The notes under the pieces were generated by a model that was not told the DNA's origin, made no database searches, and worked only from the letters and a program-made list of their open reading frames with translations. Shown here piece after piece: positions 9,231 to 17,667 of a DNA stretch of 35,152 nt. Numbering within the stretch: position 1 is the stretch's first letter; the number at the start of each line of letters is the position of its first letter. This DNA comes from Myxococcales bacterium (GTDB lineage: Bacteria > Myxococcota_A > Polyangia > Polyangiales > Polyangiaceae), in NCBI GenBank assembly GCA_023248735.1, contig JAHFDY010000026.1, forward strand, positions 1 to 35,152, in the 5' to 3' direction. Position numbers and translations under genes: made by a program.

Positions 9231-9235
9231 GAGCC

Positions 9236-9550
9236 TCACGAAACGTTGACCGAAATGCGCCGTGGCTTTGCCCGTTCGCTCTTCGGAAGATGAAGGGTCA
9301 CGACGCCATTTTTTGCCTCGGCAGTGATGTGTTCGCCATCCACCTCAAGCGGCACTCGAAACGATCTTTTGTGTTCACCGGCAGCGAGCGTGAGGAGCTG
9401 ACGTTCGATGTTCACCTCAACCTGGCCACCGCTCGCTCCCGGCACGTCGGCAATGAGGAGAAGCTCGTCGTCATTTTCGTAGACATCGAAATGAGGGGTC
9501 CGTTCGTTCGCTTGCCTCTGGTTGCATGAAATCGCTAATTGGTAACTCAT
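9236..9550 (-). CDS. Small heat-shock protein (Hsp20/alpha-crystallin), short form
   Basis: A 104-residue protein that is nearly all alpha-crystallin domain: FDVYENDDELLLIADVPG opens the fold and VVTLHLPKSERAKPRRISV closes it. The GVxTLxLPK motif is the family hallmark. The N-terminal arm is unusually short (about 23 residues). These proteins are ATP-independent holdases that bind unfolding proteins in the cytoplasm. I prefer the ATG at 9550 to the GTG at 9559, because AAAGGTGA at 9556-9563 then sits five bases upstream as the ribosome-binding site and contains that GTG. It lies 30 bp after a second sHSP gene, forming a tandem pair probably transcribed together. Confidence 0.93.
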   Translation of the reverse strand: MSYQLAISCNQRQANERTPHFDVYENDDELLLIADVPGASGGQVEVNIERQLLTLAAGEHKRSFRVPLEVDGEHITAEAKNGVVTLHLPKSERAKPRRISVNVS

Positions 9551-9555
9551 ATCGA

Positions 9556-9563
9556 TCACCTTT
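9556..9563 (-). promoter_or_regulatory. Ribosome-binding site deciding the short sHSP start
   Basis: AAAGGTGA on the minus strand, five bases before the ATG at 9550. It overlaps the alternative GTG start at 9559, which makes the ATG the better choice. Confidence 0.6.
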
Positions 9564-9580
9564 CATCAAACGCCCTTGCC

Positions 9581-9997
9581 TTACGATACCTTCACCGAAA
9601 TCTGTCGAGCCTGAGCTTCCGCGCGCTTCGGCAAACGCACCGTGAGCACACCATCCTTCAACGCGGCGGACACTGCTTCGGTATCGACGTTGTTCGAGAG
9701 GCGAAACGCGCGCTTGAACTTTCCGAACGGTCGCTCTTGCAGCTGCACGCGGTAGCCCGGCGGTGCCTCGAAACTGCGTTCGCCGCGCACGGTAAGAACA
9801 CCGTTCTCAACCGTGATTTGAAGGTCCTGTTCGCGCACCCCCGGAACCTCGAGCTCGAGCACAAATCCGGTATCGTCTGACGAGACGGTCGACGTAGGCC
9901 ATTCGACGTGCGCTGCAGGGCCGTCGTAAAATGAGCGCGCGGCCTGCCGCTCAAGCGTTCGAAACGTTCGTTCCAAATCTTGCCAATTGTTCCACAT
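9581..9997 (-). CDS. Small heat-shock protein (Hsp20/alpha-crystallin)
   Basis: A 138-residue sHSP. An N-terminal arm begins MWNNWQDLERTFRTLERQ, followed by the alpha-crystallin domain (FVLELEVPGVREQDLQI, then GVLTVRGERSF) and the family motif GVLTVRLPKRAE near the end. It is a holdase chaperone that forms oligomers; the tandem partner downstream could form mixed oligomers (inference). The reading frame is open for another 52 codons upstream, but AAGGAGAGG at 10005-10013 sits seven bases before the ATG at 9997 and fixes that start. I could not find a CIRCE element or a convincing heat-shock sigma promoter in the upstream 318 bp. Confidence 0.95.
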   Translation of the reverse strand: MWNNWQDLERTFRTLERQAARSFYDGPAAHVEWPTSTVSSDDTGFVLELEVPGVREQDLQITVENGVLTVRGERSFEAPPGYRVQLQERPFGKFKRAFRLSNNVDTEAVSAALKDGVLTVRLPKRAEAQARQISVKVS

Positions 9998-10004
9998 GGG
10001 CACA

Positions 10005-10013
10005 CCTCTCCTT
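10005..10013 (-). promoter_or_regulatory. Strong ribosome-binding site of the longer sHSP gene
   Basis: AAGGAGAGG on the minus strand, seven bases before the ATG at 9997. It settles the start against a 52-codon in-frame extension. Confidence 0.8.
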
Positions 10014-10284
10014 GGACGCCACCGCGCTTGGTGGGTCGATACGGGCATTACTTCGGTGCTCCACGAACTGCCGACGCAGTCGCGAAAGCCTTGTTTTTGA
10101 GGCGATTGCAGCACCGAAGCCGCAATCTCCGAGCACCCCAAGAACGTAAACACCGACTGGACGCTGTAAAGGGGACAACCTCTGGATGTCCGTTTTGCGG
10201 CCCGCGGATTTTGTCTCGTTTGCCCACAAACGCCGAGAAAAGCTAGATTAAGTGACTCTATTGTGGTTGGGTTTGAACATATTT

Positions 10285-10300
10285 TTCTAGCGTCCTAGAA
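10285..10300. promoter_or_regulatory. 16-bp perfect dyad, possible operator
   Basis: TTCTAG-CGTC-CTAGAA, two perfect 6-base arms around four bases, ending 15 bp before the ATG at 10316 in an AT-rich stretch. Placement suits an operator or a 5'-UTR hairpin for the IPT/TIG gene; no regulator is identified. Confidence 0.35.
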
Positions 10301-10315
10301 CCGTATTGGGGGCAA

Positions 10316-12388
10316 ATGTTCGACTTCCGCCATCACTTTGTGGGCAATCTCGCGAGCATCGTCACCATCTCACTCACCTGCGTGAGCATCAGCGCAACGA
10401 ACGTAGGCTGCGCAAATGCCGACGTCGCCGAGCCACGCTTCGACAGCGCAAACAACCTCGGGAGCGACGCCAGCACCACCGGCAAGCCGGATGCAGGTGA
10501 AGTCGTCGACACCGGGCCGCCGCAAAACGCGGCGCCAACCCTCACGAGCTTGACGCCAGCAGAAGCCGAACTTGGTGCAACAGGCCCGTCGATCGCCGTT
10601 GTCGGCGCCGGCTTCATTCAAGGGACGGTCGTTCGCATCGACGGCAAGGAGGTTCCTACGACCTACGTGAGCGAGAAGGAGCTCAGCGCAAAGATTGCAG
10701 ACGTGATGCTCACGAACCTCGTTGGCCCGCTTAAGGTCACCGCATTCACACCTGCCCCTGGAGGCGGCGAGTCTGCACCGCTCGACTTCAACGTCGTCTT
10801 CCCGACGCCAACGTTCACGTCGCTTGCACCGACCAGCGCGCTCGTTGGATCGTCTGGCACGACCATCACGGTTACGGGGACCAAGTTTGTGGGCACGTCG
10901 ATCGTCGTGCTGGACAACACCGATCTCAGCACGAGCTTCGTCAGCAGCACCACGTTGATGGCGTCCATTCCCGCATCGACGTTGCTTGCCACCGGTAGCT
11001 TTCTCGTTACCGTTCGCTCCCCTTCCCCTGGCGGAGGAACAACCCAAGGCATCGCCTTCACCGTCACGAACCCGACCGTCACCATTGCTGGGCTTTCACC
11101 GGGATATGCAACCGTAGGCGATCCCAATACGAGCCTCATCGTTTCGGGTAATGGATTCGTCTCCACATCCGTGATCAGTTTCAACGGCAAGGCACTGCCG
11201 ACTGTCTATGTCAGCGCCAACCGCGTCGATGCAGTGATTCAAGCAGCGGACTTGTCGACTTCGGGCAGCTATCCGGTGACAGTCACGAACCCACCACCTG
11301 GTGGTGGGACGAGCACGCCAGCCTCATTCCAGGTTCGTCTCCCGGCGCCGAAAATCACGACCGTTAGCCCCTCGTCTGCACTCACGGGAGCGTCTCCCGT
11401 CGCCATCACGGTAACCGGCACCGGCTTCGTTTCGGGACTGTCGCAGATCTACGTCGACGAAGTTGCGATGACGACGACGTTCCTTAGTGCAACACAGCTC
11501 AAAGCCACGATCCCGGGTAGCAGCTTGGCCACCGCAGGTACGCTTAACATCAAGGTCATCTCGGCGGATCCCGGTGGCGGAACGTCAAATGTCTTGACGT
11601 TTTCGATCACGAACGCGGCGCCTGCCATCACGACGGTTTCGCCGACGACGATCACGTTGGGGTCGGCTCAAACGACGATCACCGTCAACGGTTCTGGCTT
11701 TTACGCAGGGTCAACCGTGCGCTCCAACGGCACATCGCTAACGACGACTTACGTGAGCACCGTCAAGCTAACCGCTGTCCTTCCAAGCACGATGATCGCT
11801 TCGGCGGGCTCGCTCACGATCACGGTGCTCAATGCGGCGCCGGGCGGTGGCACTTCGAACTCAGGAACGATTGTCGTGGGGTGCAACACGAGCGGCGTCG
11901 ACGTCCTACTCGGCACGCTGGGCGACGCGCAGGAAGTGTTTCCAACCTACGATACAACCTACACGTATCCCAAGCTGACTTCGGGCACGTGCCCGCTCAC
12001 ATCACTCAGCACAACATCGGTCGCTTCCCGCATGCTCATCGTTCAGAACACGTCGAGTTCACCCGCCACGCTCTCGACTTGGGCGAACTGCACCGGAACA
12101 TCCAACTACGACGCGTTCCTCACGGTCTATCGGCAATCCACGCGCCCCTCAACGGATACCGATCGGAAGACTTGCACCGGTGTTTCCAGCGAAGGAAAGA
12201 ATGGCACCGTAACGGCCGCGGTGAGTCCCGAGGCGGGAGCGTCCGTGTATTGCCCAGGCCTCACCAAGACCAACGGCTACGGTGTTACGATTGGCGTGTG
12301 CGAGAAGGTAATCGTGCACGTGCAACCGTGGAGCACGACCAGCACCACCTATCCTCCGCCGCCATCGATCAAGTTGAAGATCGAGTGA
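10316..12388 (+). CDS. Exported protein with five IPT/TIG (immunoglobulin-like) repeats
   Basis: A 690-residue exported protein. The N-terminus has a hydrophobic signal stretch ending near NVGC, a poor lipobox, so it may be a lipoprotein or a plain Sec substrate. An Asp/Ser-rich linker leads to five tandem IPT/TIG domains of about 85-90 residues (roughly 75-515). Each opens with a phrase like ITTVSPSSALTGA, contains ITVTGTGF, and closes with a loop such as APGGGTS. The last 170 residues are a Cys-containing Thr/Ser-rich domain I do not recognise. IPT/TIG folds usually serve in adhesion or as spacers in surface proteins. The GGGGG-containing leader before the ATG is the ribosome-binding site. 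It overlaps the next gene by four bases (GTGA). Confidence 0.88.
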   Translation: MFDFRHHFVGNLASIVTISLTCVSISATNVGCANADVAEPRFDSANNLGSDASTTGKPDAGEVVDTGPPQNAAPTLTSLTPAEAELGATGPSIAVVGAGFIQGTVVRIDGKEVPTTYVSEKELSAKIADVMLTNLVGPLKVTAFTPAPGGGESAPLDFNVVFPTPTFTSLAPTSALVGSSGTTITVTGTKFVGTSIVVLDNTDLSTSFVSSTTLMASIPASTLLATGSFLVTVRSPSPGGGTTQGIAFTVTNPTVTIAGLSPGYATVGDPNTSLIVSGNGFVSTSVISFNGKALPTVYVSANRVDAVIQAADLSTSGSYPVTVTNPPPGGGTSTPASFQVRLPAPKITTVSPSSALTGASPVAITVTGTGFVSGLSQIYVDEVAMTTTFLSATQLKATIPGSSLATAGTLNIKVISADPGGGTSNVLTFSITNAAPAITTVSPTTITLGSAQTTITVNGSGFYAGSTVRSNGTSLTTTYVSTVKLTAVLPSTMIASAGSLTITVLNAAPGGGTSNSGTIVVGCNTSGVDVLLGTLGDAQEVFPTYDTTYTYPKLTSGTCPLTSLSTTSVASRMLIVQNTSSSPATLSTWANCTGTSNYDAFLTVYRQSTRPSTDTDRKTCTGVSSEGKNGTVTAAVSPEAGASVYCPGLTKTNGYGVTIGVCEKVIVHVQPWSTTSTTYPPPPSIKLKIE

Positions 12389-12957
12389 GTCCACGACACT
12401 CTTGCGCCTTGGTGGCGCTCGTACTCCTTGCCTCTTGCGCGCGTGGTCCCAATTGGTTGCCCGGCGTGTCCGAGGCGCGGGCACTTCGGGTCAGCGAAAA
12501 TCCTGCGACGACGGCACCTTCTTCAGAGGCGCAGGTGCCGGCGACCGTCGCCCCGGTTGCCACTTCGGTTCGCGCGAATTTCGACGCGTGGGAGGGGACC
12601 TTCGTTGCGCAAGAGGCGTGCGGCAAGTCCGAAGAGGGCGATCCTAAGTTCGCTTCGCATCGAATCAAAGTCGTCAAGCAAGATGACCAATGGCTTGCCG
12701 AAATAACGGGCGACGGGTACCAGACCGCGACTCACCTTCGTGCGCGGCTGGAGGGTGCGGCTGATCACGTCAAGTTGACGATGGTCGAGGCTCTCGCCGA
12801 AAACCTTACCGATGGACTCGAACCGGGCGAGATACTGCTCGAGTGGAAGGGCGATGGTAAGCGCATCACCACCCTCTGGAAGAAGCTGTCACCGTTGTGC
12901 GAGGCCAACAGGGTCGAGCCTCAATTCACACACAGCCGAATTAGCAAACCGAAGTGA
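12385..12957 (+). CDS. Small lipoprotein coupled to the IPT/TIG protein
   Basis: A 190-residue predicted lipoprotein. I chose the GTG at 12385 because it gives an ideal signal peptide, SPRHSCALVALVLLASC, with lipobox LASC. The frame is open for 168 codons further upstream, but that part lies inside the IPT/TIG gene and is not protein-like. A Pro/Ala/Thr-rich linker leads to a compact domain from about residue 70 (WEGTFVAQEACGK through EWKGDGKRITTLWKKL) with alternating strands and two Cys. The shape is like small lipocalin- or DUF5991-like periplasmic domains, but this is a weak guess. The four-base GTGA overlap with the upstream stop indicates translational coupling, so it probably works with the IPT/TIG protein at the envelope. 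Confidence 0.78.
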   Translation: MSPRHSCALVALVLLASCARGPNWLPGVSEARALRVSENPATTAPSSEAQVPATVAPVATSVRANFDAWEGTFVAQEACGKSEEGDPKFASHRIKVVKQDDQWLAEITGDGYQTATHLRARLEGAADHVKLTMVEALAENLTDGLEPGEILLEWKGDGKRITTLWKKLSPLCEANRVEPQFTHSRISKPK

Positions 12958-12974
12958 CGCCCAAGCGTTCGCTT

Positions 12975-13175
12975 CTACCGGCAGTCAGGTAGAGAGGCCG
13001 CCGCCCACTCGGGAGACGCTAGCTTTGCTTCGTGGGCATCTGGAAAGAGGCGCCCGCAATCGATGCACTGTACGGCAGACACCGCGGGACTCGAAGGCGC
13101 GTGCGACACATGCACCTTGATCGCTCGCACACTCGGCATCAGTTCCGCCCCACACTCAGAACACATACGGCTCAT
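12975..13175 (-). CDS. Small zinc-ribbon-like protein
   Basis: A 66-residue protein with two CxxC knuckles: CSEC at residues 5-8 and CIDC near 37-40, the spacing of a small zinc ribbon. It has no membrane segment or signal. It lies 24 bp downstream of the cation transporter gene on the same strand, so may be the last gene of that unit. There is no clear ribosome-binding site, and a gene this short could be chance, but the paired CxxC motifs and position argue for a real one. The function is unknown; a zinc-binding partner next to a zinc-type transporter is suggestive only. Confidence 0.5.
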   Translation of the reverse strand: MSRMCSECGAELMPSVRAIKVHVSHAPSSPAVSAVQCIDCGRLFPDAHEAKLASPEWAAASLPDCR

Positions 13176-13199
13176 GTGACAAGTCGAACGGCTCGTGAC

Positions 13200-14174
13200 T
13201 TATGAACCTGAGGGTGTAATCGCCAACTGCGAGGGAGTGGAGACGCGAGAAGGTGCCGATGGCTCGTCGCGCGGGACGTCGGGTTCGACGAAGCACCAAC
13301 GGACATCGGGCCGCGCCGCACGCAACTTCGCCTCGAAAGCGTCAATCAAAACGCATACATCCGCACCAGAAACGTCCTCTTTGAAGGCCAACTTGACCGC
13401 GACCATCACCTCGCCCGGCCCTTGCTGCACGGTAATGAGGTGGAGCACACGTCGGTACTCCACCCCATCGCGCACGATATTGTCGATGGTCTCCGCGATA
13501 GCCCCATCGGCAGACTCCCCGATGAGAAGCGACTGGACCTCCCGTGCGAGGAAGACGGCGACGCCCACCAACACCAATCCGATCGCGACACTGCCGTAAC
13601 CATCCCAGTGCCCGTCGCCAGTGAACCACGAAGCGAGGAGCGCAAAAATGGCGAAGACGAGGCCCAGCACAGCAGCGGAGTTCTCTCCGAAAACGACAAT
13701 AAGGTCGCTGTCTTTCGTGTCGCGCAAGTATTGCCCGAACGCGAGTTTGCCTCTCCGACGGTTAATTTCGCGCATGTTCGATATCGTGGCCGCGCCCTCG
13801 AGAAACAACGAAGCCACCAAAATGCCAACGCCAAGCCAGACCTTTTCAACGGGCTCGGGATGCACGATTTTGTGGATGCCTTCGTAAATCGAAAAGACGC
13901 CACCACCGGAGAACAGCAGGAGCGCCACCATGAACGACCAGAAGTAGACGGCTCTGCCGTAGCCAAGTGGATGGCTCGCGTCGGGCGCTCGCTTGCCCTG
14001 TTTCACGCCCACCAGCAGGAGGAGCTGATTCGCACAATCGGCCGACGAGTGAATGGCTTCGGCGAGCATGGAGCCCGAGCCCGTAAGAAACGCCGCCACG
14101 CCTTTTACGACAGCGATAGTTATATTTATCGCGAGCGACTGGATAATGTGACCGGTAGAGTCGTCTTTGGACAT
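13200..14174 (-). CDS. Cation diffusion facilitator (CDF) family metal transporter
   Basis: A 324-residue inner-membrane protein with six membrane segments followed by a cytoplasmic domain, as in CDF exporters of Zn(II), Mn(II), Co(II) or Fe(II). The TM2 metal site HxxxD is present as His42 and Asp46 (AIHSSAD). TM5 has FGENSAAVLG (Glu164) and HWDGYGS (His189, Asp191). The long cytoplasmic loop after TM2 carries GKRAPDASHPLGYGR, usual for the family. The C-terminal domain (residues 225-310) contains the EVMVAVKLAF strand of the dimerisation fold. The arrangement with ENS looks like the SLC30A9/ZnT9-type branch; metal preference cannot be read from sequence. It starts 62 bp after the end of the isomerase gene, same strand. 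Confidence 0.92.
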   Translation of the reverse strand: MSKDDSTGHIIQSLAINITIAVVKGVAAFLTGSGSMLAEAIHSSADCANQLLLLVGVKQGKRAPDASHPLGYGRAVYFWSFMVALLLFSGGGVFSIYEGIHKIVHPEPVEKVWLGVGILVASLFLEGAATISNMREINRRRGKLAFGQYLRDTKDSDLIVVFGENSAAVLGLVFAIFALLASWFTGDGHWDGYGSVAIGLVLVGVAVFLAREVQSLLIGESADGAIAETIDNIVRDGVEYRRVLHLITVQQGPGEVMVAVKLAFKEDVSGADVCVLIDAFEAKLRAARPDVRWCFVEPDVPRDEPSAPSRVSTPSQLAITPSGS

Positions 14175-14236
14175 AGGGATGAGCGGCCATTGTATGCGCC
14201 GACTCGGGTCATTGTCGCAGAGGATCGCGACTTGCT

Positions 14237-14917
14237 CTATGCCTTAGGAACGAGGCGACGCACGCCGCTGACGCCCGCAACAAGCACAACGTTAGCCCGA
14301 CCGCAGAAGAGGCCCGTCTCGACCACGCCCGGCACGTTGCGCAACGCCGCATCAAGCGTACGCGGAGAAGCGATTGGACCCGTTGCAACATCGTAAATAA
14401 AGTTGCCCGAATCGGTCAACCTCGGCGCACCGTCACGCATGCGCGTGCTCACCGTGCCAAAAGCGGCGAGTTGCTTGGCGGTTTGGGCGTGCGCGAAATG
14501 GAGGACTTCGATCGGCACGGCCCACCGCTCACCCAAACGTGAGGACAATTTTGATTCGTCAACAATGATGACGTTTCGTCGGGAAGCAAAGTTGATGATC
14601 TTCTCGCGTGTTTGCGCGCCCCCACCGCCCTTGATTAACTCAAGCGCATCATCAACCTCGTCCGCGCCATCGACCGTCACTGCGATGTTCCACGGTCCTT
14701 CGTCGCCGAGCAGTGGAATGCCAAGGGACGATGCGAGCGCTCGGCTCGATTCGGAAGTTGGGACTCCTATGTACTTTGCACCTGCTTTGACCGCACCACC
14801 AAGTGCTTCGATGAAGAACTTCGTGGTCGAGCCCGTGCCCAAGCCGATAACGCCTTCGCTTGGCAATTCTCTCAACGCCGCTTCGCCCGCAAGCCGCTTT
14901 GCCTCGTCTTGGGTCAT
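14237..14917 (-). CDS. rpiA: Ribose-5-phosphate isomerase A
   Basis: A 226-residue cytoplasmic enzyme of the non-oxidative pentose phosphate pathway, interconverting ribose 5-phosphate and ribulose 5-phosphate. Family motifs are all visible: the phosphate loop GLGTGSTTKFF, the catalytic DGADEVD, KGGGGAQTREKI with the catalytic Glu, and RLGERWAVPIEV. The start is placed at ATG 14917 (MTQDEAKRLAG, as in other RpiA proteins). The frame extends to 14968, but that would overlap the upstream lipoprotein gene ending at 14955 and does not match the family. It lies 37 bp after that gene, so probable co-transcription. Confidence 0.96.
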   Translation of the reverse strand: MTQDEAKRLAGEAALRELPSEGVIGLGTGSTTKFFIEALGGAVKAGAKYIGVPTSESSRALASSLGIPLLGDEGPWNIAVTVDGADEVDDALELIKGGGGAQTREKIINFASRRNVIIVDESKLSSRLGERWAVPIEVLHFAHAQTAKQLAAFGTVSTRMRDGAPRLTDSGNFIYDVATGPIASPRTLDAALRNVPGVVETGLFCGRANVVLVAGVSGVRRLVPKA

Positions 14918-14954
14918 GTGCACAAACCGCGCGTTGACAGCATGGCCAGGATCG

Positions 14955-16292
14955 CTACATCGGCCCAATCATCGGGGCAAGTTTCAATTCTCTTTGCCTC
15001 CACGCGAAGAGAAGTCGCTCATGACGTGGCGTCAGCTTGACGGTCTTTGCGTACGCGAGGGCTACACGGATGGCGTTCCATTCGCCCCTGCTGTCGTGAC
15101 TCTTCTCAAGAAGTTCGATCTTCGTTTTGTGGATGCGAAGCTTGCGAGGGCCGTACGATAGCGCGAGGGCGCGTTCGACCGCCGCGAGGCCTTCGCTCAT
15201 ATGCCCTGCGGCAAGGTGCACGGCGGCGAGCCGAGCGTGGGGGTTATAGTCGTTGGGATCGGACGTGACGCTCGCCTCGAGCATCTTCTGCGCTTTTTCG
15301 AACTCACCAAGTTCGAGATACGCGATCGTACGATGCGCATCGAACACCATTTGCGCCCTGCCAAGAGCATGCGCGGCAGACTCCTCGAGAAAGACGGACC
15401 ATTCGAGCGCAATTGCGCGAAGCGCCGCACCATCCGCTTTGCGTGCCTTCATCGCCTCGACAACGGTCTCAAAAAGCGCCGAGCGATCGTCGGCGAGTAG
15501 CTTGGCTTTCGGATCGCGTGCCAATGCGAGCGCCGCTTGCTCAAGCTCTGGCATCGCGTCGGTCCCGCTCTCCTCGAGCTCGATTGCGCTCTGAAGGCCG
15601 GCCGCGATCACATTCGCACGCGACGTCCCGTTGCGGAGGGCGACCTGTCGCTCACGCGCAACTCTTAGGCACTCGACGTGCGCCCCCATCTCAGAGAGGC
15701 GTGCGACAAGGGAATCAACAACGCGAGCCTCTTCCGGCGACCCGACCTTCAGGTCTGCGAGTGACATTCGATACGCACGTATCGCGCGCTGATTGTCGCC
15801 CACCGCACTGGCAGCATCGCCCAAAGCGAACGGATCGCGATCATCGCGCTTGCGGCCTCGAATGAGTGTCTCGAACTCTTCCACCGTCAGCGCGCCGAGC
15901 CACTTCAGCGCGGGCACGTCGTCGTTCGCATCAAAAATGAGGATCGTCGGTAGCGATTGAATTGGAAATCGCTCGAGGAATGCCTCGTTCTCTTTGCGAT
16001 CGACGTCGATGCTCGCGAACTGCACAACGTCACCTAAGTTGACGATCTGTGGATCGCGCATGACCACCTCGCGAAGGCTGCGGCACGTGTGACACCACGG
16101 CGCCCAAGCCTCAACAACGAGGGGAACCTTGCGTTTTCCTGCCAACGCACGTGCGGCTTCGTAATTGTCTTCGATCACCGCAAGCGGTTTGGCTTGCCGG
16201 AGCGAGGTCGCCGTAAAGCACGTTTGTGCGGGAGGCTTTGTCCCGCACCCAAGGAGGGCGATAGCGAACACAAGCCAGGAGGGGGACTTCAT
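14955..16292 (-). CDS. Thioredoxin-fold lipoprotein with helical repeat C-terminus
   Basis: A 445-residue envelope protein. The start at ATG 16292 gives a short lipoprotein signal peptide ending ALLGC (Cys16); the frame extends another 116 codons upstream without protein character. Residues 35-150 are a thioredoxin-like domain with active site WCHTC (Cys67, Cys70), followed by the usual cis-Pro region FPIQSLPTILIFD. Residues 160-440 are helical and TPR-like (YLELGEFEKAQKMLEASV, then YNPHARLAAVHLAAGHM). This resembles lipid-anchored DsbD- or TlpA-type periplasmic thiol proteins with a scaffold for partner proteins. The exact redox partner is unknown. It is the first gene of the unit leading to rpiA and the CDF transporter. 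Confidence 0.85.
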   Translation of the reverse strand: MKSPSWLVFAIALLGCGTKPPAQTCFTATSLRQAKPLAVIEDNYEAARALAGKRKVPLVVEAWAPWCHTCRSLREVVMRDPQIVNLGDVVQFASIDVDRKENEAFLERFPIQSLPTILIFDANDDVPALKWLGALTVEEFETLIRGRKRDDRDPFALGDAASAVGDNQRAIRAYRMSLADLKVGSPEEARVVDSLVARLSEMGAHVECLRVARERQVALRNGTSRANVIAAGLQSAIELEESGTDAMPELEQAALALARDPKAKLLADDRSALFETVVEAMKARKADGAALRAIALEWSVFLEESAAHALGRAQMVFDAHRTIAYLELGEFEKAQKMLEASVTSDPNDYNPHARLAAVHLAAGHMSEGLAAVERALALSYGPRKLRIHKTKIELLEKSHDSRGEWNAIRVALAYAKTVKLTPRHERLLFAWRQRELKLAPMIGPM

Positions 16293-16455
16293 GCGGTTGA
16301 CGCTTACCGCAGACACGTGCGCATGACGATAAGTGAACCAAAAACGTAACTTTGAAGCGCGCCCGTACCAGATGCGCCAGTTTGCGACCCGATCGAGCCA
16401 AATATGCGCCCATCTCTCGTTGACGCACCCGAGGACCGCTCGCACGTTCCGCCCC

Positions 16456-17667
16456 ATGAAGATGGTAACGGCACTCTTGATCGCGGGAGCATTCACAGGG
16501 TGCGGCGACAGCGCACTAGTCAAGGGAATTGACAGTAGTCCAGACGGTTCGGTGCCACAAAATGACGGTGCACCAGCACCCGACGGAGGCCCAGACGCAG
16601 CTACAGCCGATGGATCGCCCGACGCGTTGTCGAACGTCACAACCGTCGTGGTCCACTATCCCCTCGCGTCAGGATCAACGTTGGCGATACGCGGGTCCGC
16701 GGGTTCGCTCAACTGGACGACAGGCGTCGTCCTCACCGCTCTGGGGACCAACGCTTGGCAATGGTCGTCCACTTTGTTGACTACAGGCCTCGAGGTCAAG
16801 CCGCTTATCAATGACAGCGAGTGGTCGAAGGGACCCAACTACGTGATCACCCCTTTCAAGACCACGCACCTCTATCCGCACTTCAAGACCGCAAAGGGCG
16901 CCGTGACCTCGCGATGGCCCTCATTCGCATCGAAGACGCTGAACAATACGCGTCCGGTTTATGTGTACCTGCCCGCAACTTACGCCGAGAACACCGAGGC
17001 ACGCTTCCCGGTTGTCTACATGCACGATGGACAGAACTTGTTCGATCCCAACCTCGCGTTTGGCGGCAACGAGTGGAAGGCCGACGAAACCATGGACGAC
17101 GGAGTCGACAAAGGCACGATTCGCGAGGCGATTCTCATCGGCATGGGAAACACGAACGCACGCATGAGCGAGTACACACCTGTCAAGGATCCTGACTACG
17201 GTGGCGGCGGTGGCGACGCCTACCTCGACATGATTGAGAAGGAGCTCAAGCCCACGGTCGACGCCGAGCTCCGTACGCTCAGCGGACGTGAGGACACCGC
17301 GATTCTGGGTTCATCGCTCGGCGGCCTCATTAGCGCGTACGCTGGCATCGACCACTCGGGAACGTTCGGCTTGATCGGCGCAATGAGTCCGTCAACTTGG
17401 TGGAACAATGTTTGGCTCCTCGGCGCGGTCGCCAAGACGCCCGCTTCGCCACGACCCATTCGCGTCTACGTCGACAGTGGCGATGCCGGTTCGTCAAACG
17501 ACGGCGTTGACGACACGAAGAAGCTCGCAGAGGCCTACCGAACGCTCGGTTACAAAGACGACACGACACTCAAACATGTCGTCCAATCGGGCGGCCAGCA
17601 CAACGAATTCTATTGGTCGCAGAGGTTGCCAGCTGCGCTCGCATTCATTCTTGGACCCGGCCGGTAG
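16456..17667 (+). CDS. Esterase lipoprotein (enterochelin esterase/esterase D-like)
   Basis: A 403-residue predicted lipoprotein. The start at ATG 16456 gives MKMVTALLIAGAFTGC (lipobox FTGC); the frame is open 41 codons further upstream but that part is not a signal peptide. An Asp/Pro-rich spacer leads to a beta domain (about residues 55-145) like the E-set or carbohydrate-binding fronts of such enzymes. The esterase domain follows: FPVVYMHDGQNLFD, the nucleophile elbow GSSLGG with Ser287, an acid in YVDSGDAGS and the His in GGQHNEFYW. The family hydrolyses esters of siderophores, acyl-sugars or feruloyl groups. Here the substrate is unknown. Divergent from the thioredoxin lipoprotein across 163 bp. 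Confidence 0.88.
   Translation: MKMVTALLIAGAFTGCGDSALVKGIDSSPDGSVPQNDGAPAPDGGPDAATADGSPDALSNVTTVVVHYPLASGSTLAIRGSAGSLNWTTGVVLTALGTNAWQWSSTLLTTGLEVKPLINDSEWSKGPNYVITPFKTTHLYPHFKTAKGAVTSRWPSFASKTLNNTRPVYVYLPATYAENTEARFPVVYMHDGQNLFDPNLAFGGNEWKADETMDDGVDKGTIREAILIGMGNTNARMSEYTPVKDPDYGGGGGDAYLDMIEKELKPTVDAELRTLSGREDTAILGSSLGGLISAYAGIDHSGTFGLIGAMSPSTWWNNVWLLGAVAKTPASPRPIRVYVDSGDAGSSNDGVDDTKKLAEAYRTLGYKDDTTLKHVVQSGGQHNEFYWSQRLPAALAFILGPGR

Larger units (their letters stand above)
9998..10315. other. Divergent intergenic region between sHSP pair and IPT/TIG protein
   Basis: 318 bp with no credible gene. It must hold the promoters of both flanking units. Near the IPT/TIG side it is AT-rich (10240-10310), which fits a promoter. 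A 16-bp perfect dyad lies at 10285-10300. No CIRCE sequence was seen. An open frame reading in from the sHSP gene lacks a ribosome-binding site and has no recognisable protein. Confidence 0.5.

Noticed and set aside
9998-10315. CIRCE or sigma-32 heat-shock control for the sHSP genes
   Set aside because: I looked for the TTAGCACTC/GAGTGCTAA pair and CTTGAA-N13-CCCCAT-type boxes on the minus strand and found no convincing match.
11881-12384. Upstream extension of the small lipoprotein
   Set aside because: It lies inside the IPT/TIG gene in another frame; the lipobox and GTG overlap show the start at 12385.
13422-14396. 324-residue frame opposite the CDF transporter and rpiA
   Set aside because: It is antisense to two convincing genes, has no signal, motif or ribosome-binding site, and its composition mirrors the GC-rich third-position bias of the real genes.
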